Positions 5,700 to 8,514 of a stretch of 8,514 bases of DNA are shown piece by piece (position 1 is the first letter of the stretch; every line of letters begins with the position of its first letter). The notes beneath the pieces are model-generated. The model made no database searches. It was given only the letters and a program-made list of their open reading frames with translations, and had not been told where the DNA came from. Source of the DNA: DATDVD01 sp035290065 (GTDB lineage Bacteria; Pseudomonadota; Gammaproteobacteria; Coxiellales; Coxiellaceae); assembly GCA_035290065.1 (NCBI GenBank), contig DATDVD010000010.1:1-8514 (forward strand). Direction: 5' to 3'. The position numbers and the translations under genes are program-made.

Positions 5700-7019
5700 T
5701 TATGGAAATCGTTTCGGCGTAGAAAGAGGCTGCCTTTGGCTTTCACGAGAGATTGAGAGTAATGGTAATTCTACCAGAGTAGCCGGTTTTACCGCACTTG
5801 AGGCTGATAATCGAATACCCTTTATTGAAGGAGGATTCAAATTGGATTGACAAAAAATCATCCCCACCATTCCTCCCATACAGGTTCCTAGCACAGCGCC
5901 TAATGTGAAAGTTAAAGAAGGAAGCGCAAATGCACCGATTAATGCGCCTAAAATACTCCCTATAATGCCTCCCATCGAAAGCGCTAGATTTAATTTCTTA
6001 ATAGGAGGTGCACTTTTTTTCGCTTCGATTGCTTTTGTTGTAGGAGACTGAAAAGAAAAAATGCCACTGATGCCTCCTAAAAGGCCGCCGATTAGAATTC
6101 CCATCGTAACAGAGAGAGCACTGTTGCCAGCAGGAAAAAATAGTAAAAGGGTTATTGCACCAAAAGCTGCCCCCACAATACTGCCTGCTTTGCTAAAAAA
6201 TTGAAGCCTTAATAACGTTTCTTTGAGACTTTTTTTGGAAGTGGGTTGCATCAAAAGAACCACACCGATGCTTGTTAAGGCTCCTAATCCCGCCCCTAAA
6301 AATCCATACACACTGGCTTTTCCACTATGAATAACGGTCATTTGTACAATAATGCCCAACGCTGCGCCTATGAGCGCTCCAATATTGAGGGTGTAACGCA
6401 ACACTTTGGGGGATAAAGAAAAGGAGTGAGAACGGGTGTTCATCCACCGCACGGCCAAGGGAGCCATGATTAACGCTCCTAAAGCTGGGGCTAATAATGC
6501 TGCAGGAGGGAAGAAAAAGGCTACCCCTGCCCCCAATGAAGTGCCTATCAAGAAACCTATTTGTAAACCGATTTTAATATTTGCCTGTTTTTTTTTGGAA
6601 AATTTTTTCTCTACCGTATTTTTAGCAGTTCCCGCTATTTTTTGATACAAAGCGAATAATAAAAGACCTGCCACCACCGTAGAGAGCATTCCCAATAAAC
6701 TATCAAACGAAGCGGGAAATACCGATAAAAAAGTGCCATAAGCAATCAACCCCACATAAGCCCCTACCGCTAATCCTACTCGAGCGACTAGCGCGAGCGA
6801 TGATTGATGTTGAGTAAAAAATTTCCCAAAAATATACGGTAATAATAAAAAAAGAAGAGGCAAAAGAAAGGCTCCAATGCCTTCGCTTTCTAACAAAGTT
6901 TCTTCACTTCGTTTTAATTGAGCGCTATTGGAAGGTGTCACCGAGGCTGTACCTTTCCCCAGTTTTACACCCAATTTTACGAGTTTTGACATTCTTTTAA
7001 GAGTTGAATATTCTACCAT
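5700..7019 (-). CDS. Unrecognised multi-pass membrane protein with five glycine-zipper hairpin repeats
   Basis: I do not recognise this 439-aa protein. A basic N-terminal stretch (about 1-45) and a hydrophobic segment (48-66) lead to five diverged helical hairpins. Each opens with an exact G-x3-G-x3-G: G82/86/90, G151/155/159, G214/218/222, G279/283/287 and G350/354/358. Hairpins one, two, four and five turn at a proline 17-20 residues after the first glycine (P102, P171, P296, P367). Glycines recur in the return helices, as G-x3-G runs at 307-319 and 374-386. The linkers (126-149, 191-208, 258-276, 324-342) are basic, so they should face the cytoplasm. The C-terminal tail of about 50 residues is polar. 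Such zippers pack helices tightly or build oligomers; a channel, a scaffold or a secreted membrane-inserting protein are all open. ATG 7019 has a GGGGAT site; M10 (6992) is an alternative start. Confidence 0.8.
   Translation of the reverse strand: MVEYSTLKRMSKLVKLGVKLGKGTASVTPSNSAQLKRSEETLLESEGIGAFLLPLLFLLLPYIFGKFFTQHQSSLALVARVGLAVGAYVGLIAYGTFLSVFPASFDSLLGMLSTVVAGLLLFALYQKIAGTAKNTVEKKFSKKKQANIKIGLQIGFLIGTSLGAGVAFFFPPAALLAPALGALIMAPLAVRWMNTRSHSFSLSPKVLRYTLNIGALIGAALGIIVQMTVIHSGKASVYGFLGAGLGALTSIGVVLLMQPTSKKSLKETLLRLQFFSKAGSIVGAAFGAITLLLFFPAGNSALSVTMGILIGGLLGGISGIFSFQSPTTKAIEAKKSAPPIKKLNLALSMGGIIGSILGALIGAFALPSLTFTLGAVLGTCMGGMVGMIFCQSNLNPPSIKGIRLSASSAVKPATLVELPLLSISRESQRQPLSTPKRFP
5853..6794 (-). 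repeat. Five-copy protein-level repeat (glycine-zipper hairpins)
   Basis: The copies lie at about 6794-6645, 6578-6444, 6398-6249, 6194-6054 and 5999-5853. The first-glycine pitch is 69, 63, 65 and 71 codons. No near-identical DNA copies were noticed by eye, so the duplication, if that is what it is, is old. Shared marks are the opening G-x3-G-x3-G, a turn about 17-20 residues later and glycine-rich return helices, with lysine- or arginine-containing linkers between copies. Confidence 0.65.
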
Positions 7020-7121
7020 TCTCTATCCCCGTTATGACCGGAATAAGCCCATAATAGGATGTATGATAAAGGAAGGAGCATGGCCTTTGCGTGACACAGA
7101 GATGACGATTTCGGGTCAGAT
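7020..7121. promoter_or_regulatory. Divergent intergenic region between the membrane-protein gene and the GT9 gene
   Basis: Both gene blocks must start from this 102-bp gap or from inside its flanks. Candidate -10 elements on the plus strand are CATAAT (7050-7055) and TATGAT (7062-7067). On the minus strand, a TATTAT and a TATCAT face the membrane-protein gene. None has a convincing -35 at 16-18 bp. No clear operator palindrome was seen. The purine-rich GGAAGGAG at 7071-7078 is a strong ribosome site but has no long ORF at ideal spacing. Confidence 0.35.
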
Positions 7122-7125
7122 ATGA
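7063..7125 (+). other. Possible 20-codon leader ORF overlapping the GT9 start
   Basis: An ATG at 7063, or an in-frame TTG at 7087 placed eight bases after AGGAG, opens a frame that ends in TGA at 7123-7125. It overlaps the GT9 start as ATGA, the same junction used between GT9 and fxsA. The GT9 gene lacks a good ribosome site of its own, so coupled re-initiation from this frame is plausible. The peptide matches nothing I recognise and has no predicted function. Confidence 0.25.
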
Positions 7126-8258
7126 ATATCCAAAAACTTTACTACCGTCTTTTATTGCTTCGCTGTAATGGGGTACGAAGAGTACGCGAACTTTTTTTTA
7201 TGCCGGCCCTTGCTCAACCGCCGCCGCGAATTTTAATCGGGGCAATGGTGTTATTGGGCGATTTTGTCATGATGGCGCCCCTTGTTCAGGCCATTCGTCG
7301 CCAATATCCTGCTACAGAAATCACTCTTTTAGCGCCTCCTGGGTTTGGGCCCCTGGGGCAAGCCATGAAAGGAGTGGATCGGGTTATCGAAGGGCGGGCA
7401 CGCAATGGCCAATGGGCGGCCGAATTTATTCGTCACTATAACCATTATTGGGATCTCGGCTTTATTCCTTTCGTGTATTTTTTAATCCCTTTATTTTATG
7501 GGGTGGGGGTTAAGCACATCGTCTCTTTTTCAGACCCTAAAGGACGTCGCGCCTATCAAATTCATACGCCTGTCCCATTGCCCGCCGCGGCGCATGTAAG
7601 CCGCATGATGCTCCATTTGGTGGGAGACAAAACGACTCGCTATGTGGCCCCTCATTTTGATTGGACGCACTTTCCTGTGCCCAAATGGCTACACGGCAAA
7701 CACTATGTGGTGATTCATCCCAGCGCTAGTCGAGCCATTCGTATTTGGCCTCTCCGTCGGTATGTGGCCATTGCTAAAAAATTATTGGCGGAAGGGTATG
7801 AAATTATTCTTACGGGTACCGCATCGGAAAAACCCGTGGCAGATGCTCTTCAAAGCCGTTTAATGATGTCCTCTGTGCATAATCTAGTGGGGAAAACCCC
7901 TTTGACAGTGCTGGCTGGAATATTAACTCAAGCGGACTGTGTAATCGGACCCGATACGGGTGTCTTACATTTAGCCCGAGCATTAAATGTACCAAGCGTT
8001 ACACTAATGGGCCAGACGCAAAAAGAAATATACGGCACAGATTCCGATTTTCATGACACCACGCGTTCTAAAGTGGTGTATGTAGAACATTTAAGCTGTC
8101 GCAATCAACAGGATTTTTTCAAACAAACCCTAGCCGGTATCGCTAACTGTAAACGAGAAACTTGTTTATATCCGGAAGTATCGTGTATGGTAGGCATGCG
8201 AACGGCCTTGGTGTTTCGCACATTACAATCGGTTTTACACGCTGAAATAATATTATGA
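7122..8258 (+). CDS. Glycosyltransferase family 9 protein (ADP-heptose:LPS heptosyltransferase-like)
   Basis: This 378-aa GT-B enzyme is of the type that adds heptose, or a related sugar, to the lipopolysaccharide core at the cytoplasmic face of the inner membrane. The N-terminal Rossmann half begins after a basic 25-residue lead-in and reads R-I-L-I-G-A-M-V-L-L-G-D-F (36-48). D47 is in the place of the catalytic aspartate of WaaC/WaaF. The C-terminal half has V-V-I-H-P-S-A-S (196-203) and the nucleotide-sugar signature G-P-D-T-G-V-L-H-L-A (276-285). Cysteines C343, C348 and C355 form the C-x4-C-x6-C-M pattern seen near the end of many GT9 proteins. Acceptor and donor cannot be read, so no waa symbol is given. 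The stop overlaps the fxsA start by ATGA. The first part of the gene is richer in G+C than the leftward genes: 36 of 60 bases at 7201-7260. Confidence 0.9.
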   Translation: MNIQKLYYRLLLLRCNGVRRVRELFFMPALAQPPPRILIGAMVLLGDFVMMAPLVQAIRRQYPATEITLLAPPGFGPLGQAMKGVDRVIEGRARNGQWAAEFIRHYNHYWDLGFIPFVYFLIPLFYGVGVKHIVSFSDPKGRRAYQIHTPVPLPAAAHVSRMMLHLVGDKTTRYVAPHFDWTHFPVPKWLHGKHYVVIHPSASRAIRIWPLRRYVAIAKKLLAEGYEIILTGTASEKPVADALQSRLMMSSVHNLVGKTPLTVLAGILTQADCVIGPDTGVLHLARALNVPSVTLMGQTQKEIYGTDSDFHDTTRSKVVYVEHLSCRNQQDFFKQTLAGIANCKRETCLYPEVSCMVGMRTALVFRTLQSVLHAEIIL

Positions 8259-8514
8259 ACTTTTTAAATTATTTAAAATACGGCTTAATTCTTTTTCTGA
8301 TCATCGAAATTGCGAGCTTTATTGTAGTCGCCGATTGGATCGGTATTTGGGCCACCTTAGGCTTAGTGGTGATGACCACTGTACTGGGAGGGTATATTTT
8401 ACGCCGTCAAGGTTTGCTCACCCTGGGTGAAATGATGCAGTCGCAGCCATGGGCTGTTTTCCAGTCCATTCCTCACCCGCAGTTACTGCTCCTGGTAGCC
8501 GGATTTTTATTGGT
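8255..8514 (+). CDS. fxsA: FxsA family membrane protein (3' end beyond window)
   Basis: FxsA is a small inner-membrane protein, named in E. coli for easing exclusion of phage T7 by the F plasmid when overproduced; its native role is unclear. Eighty-six codons are visible and the frame runs off the right edge, so the rest of the third hydrophobic segment and the polar C-terminal tail are missing. A first membrane helix (about 10-26) contains the family's I-I-E-I-A pattern. D-W-I-G-I-W (27-32) follows, then a second helix and the conserved T-T-V-L-G-G-Y-I-L-R-R-Q-G (41-53), then Q-L-L-L-L-V-A-G (76-83) opening the next helix. The ATG overlaps the GT9 stop as ATGA, so the two are almost certainly co-transcribed and translationally coupled. 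Confidence 0.92.
   Translation, partial: MNFLNYLKYGLILFLIIEIASFIVVADWIGIWATLGLVVMTTVLGGYILRRQGLLTLGEMMQSQPWAVFQSIPHPQLLLLVAGFLL

Noticed and set aside
5700..7019. Calling the zipper protein a Dot/Icm effector or a bacteriocin
   Set aside because: No secretion-signal pattern, immunity gene or leader motif is visible. Multi-membrane composition alone does not justify it.
7080..7094. Four-codon frame (MAFA) right after GGAAGGAG
   Set aside because: The ATG is one base from the ribosome motif, too close for normal initiation, and four codons cannot be supported.
7810..7995. Minus-strand 61-codon frame inside the GT9 gene
   Set aside because: It overlaps the conserved nucleotide-sugar signature of GT9 and lacks any support.

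Overview
The window reads as a chromosomal segment of an AT-rich gammaproteobacterium. PrmB (ribosomal protein L3 glutamine methyltransferase), FxsA, a family 9 heptosyltransferase-like enzyme and a ProP-type MHS transporter together fit that class. The low G+C, plus a large multi-membrane protein I cannot place, would suit the Legionellales (Legionella/Coxiella/Aquicella relatives), but that is inference. I see no mobile element, CRISPR array, tRNA or rRNA.

Layout: two blocks diverge from a 102-bp gap (7020-7121). Leftward, in transcription order, are a multi-pass glycine-zipper membrane protein (5700-7019), a CusR/CopR-like response regulator (4959-5642), its overlapping histidine kinase (3575-4984), prmB (2628-3503), an MHS-family transporter (1353-2615), a Crp/Fnr-family regulator (556-1272) and a small heat-shock protein cut by the left edge (1-469). 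Rightward are a GT9 glycosyltransferase (7122-8258) and fxsA, cut by the right edge (8255-8514). These two genes overlap by an ATGA junction.

How the parts may work together: the Crp/Fnr protein carries an FNR-type recognition helix (E-x-x-S-R). A perfect FNR/FixK-type palindrome, TTGAC-N4-GTCAA, lies just after its stop codon, about 41 bp ahead of the start predicted from a TACAAT -10 for hsp20. That is the geometry of a class II activator site. A one-mismatch version lies in the regulator's own leader. I infer a small self-controlled stress circuit with hsp20 as a target. The two-component pair resembles heavy-metal sensors, but no efflux genes are visible beside it.

The most unusual gene is the 439-aa membrane protein. 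It contains five diverged copies of a helical hairpin, each opening with an exact G-x3-G-x3-G zipper and joined by basic linkers. I recognise no family for it. Nothing here proves a new system; this protein and the FNR-type circuit are the parts most worth following up.
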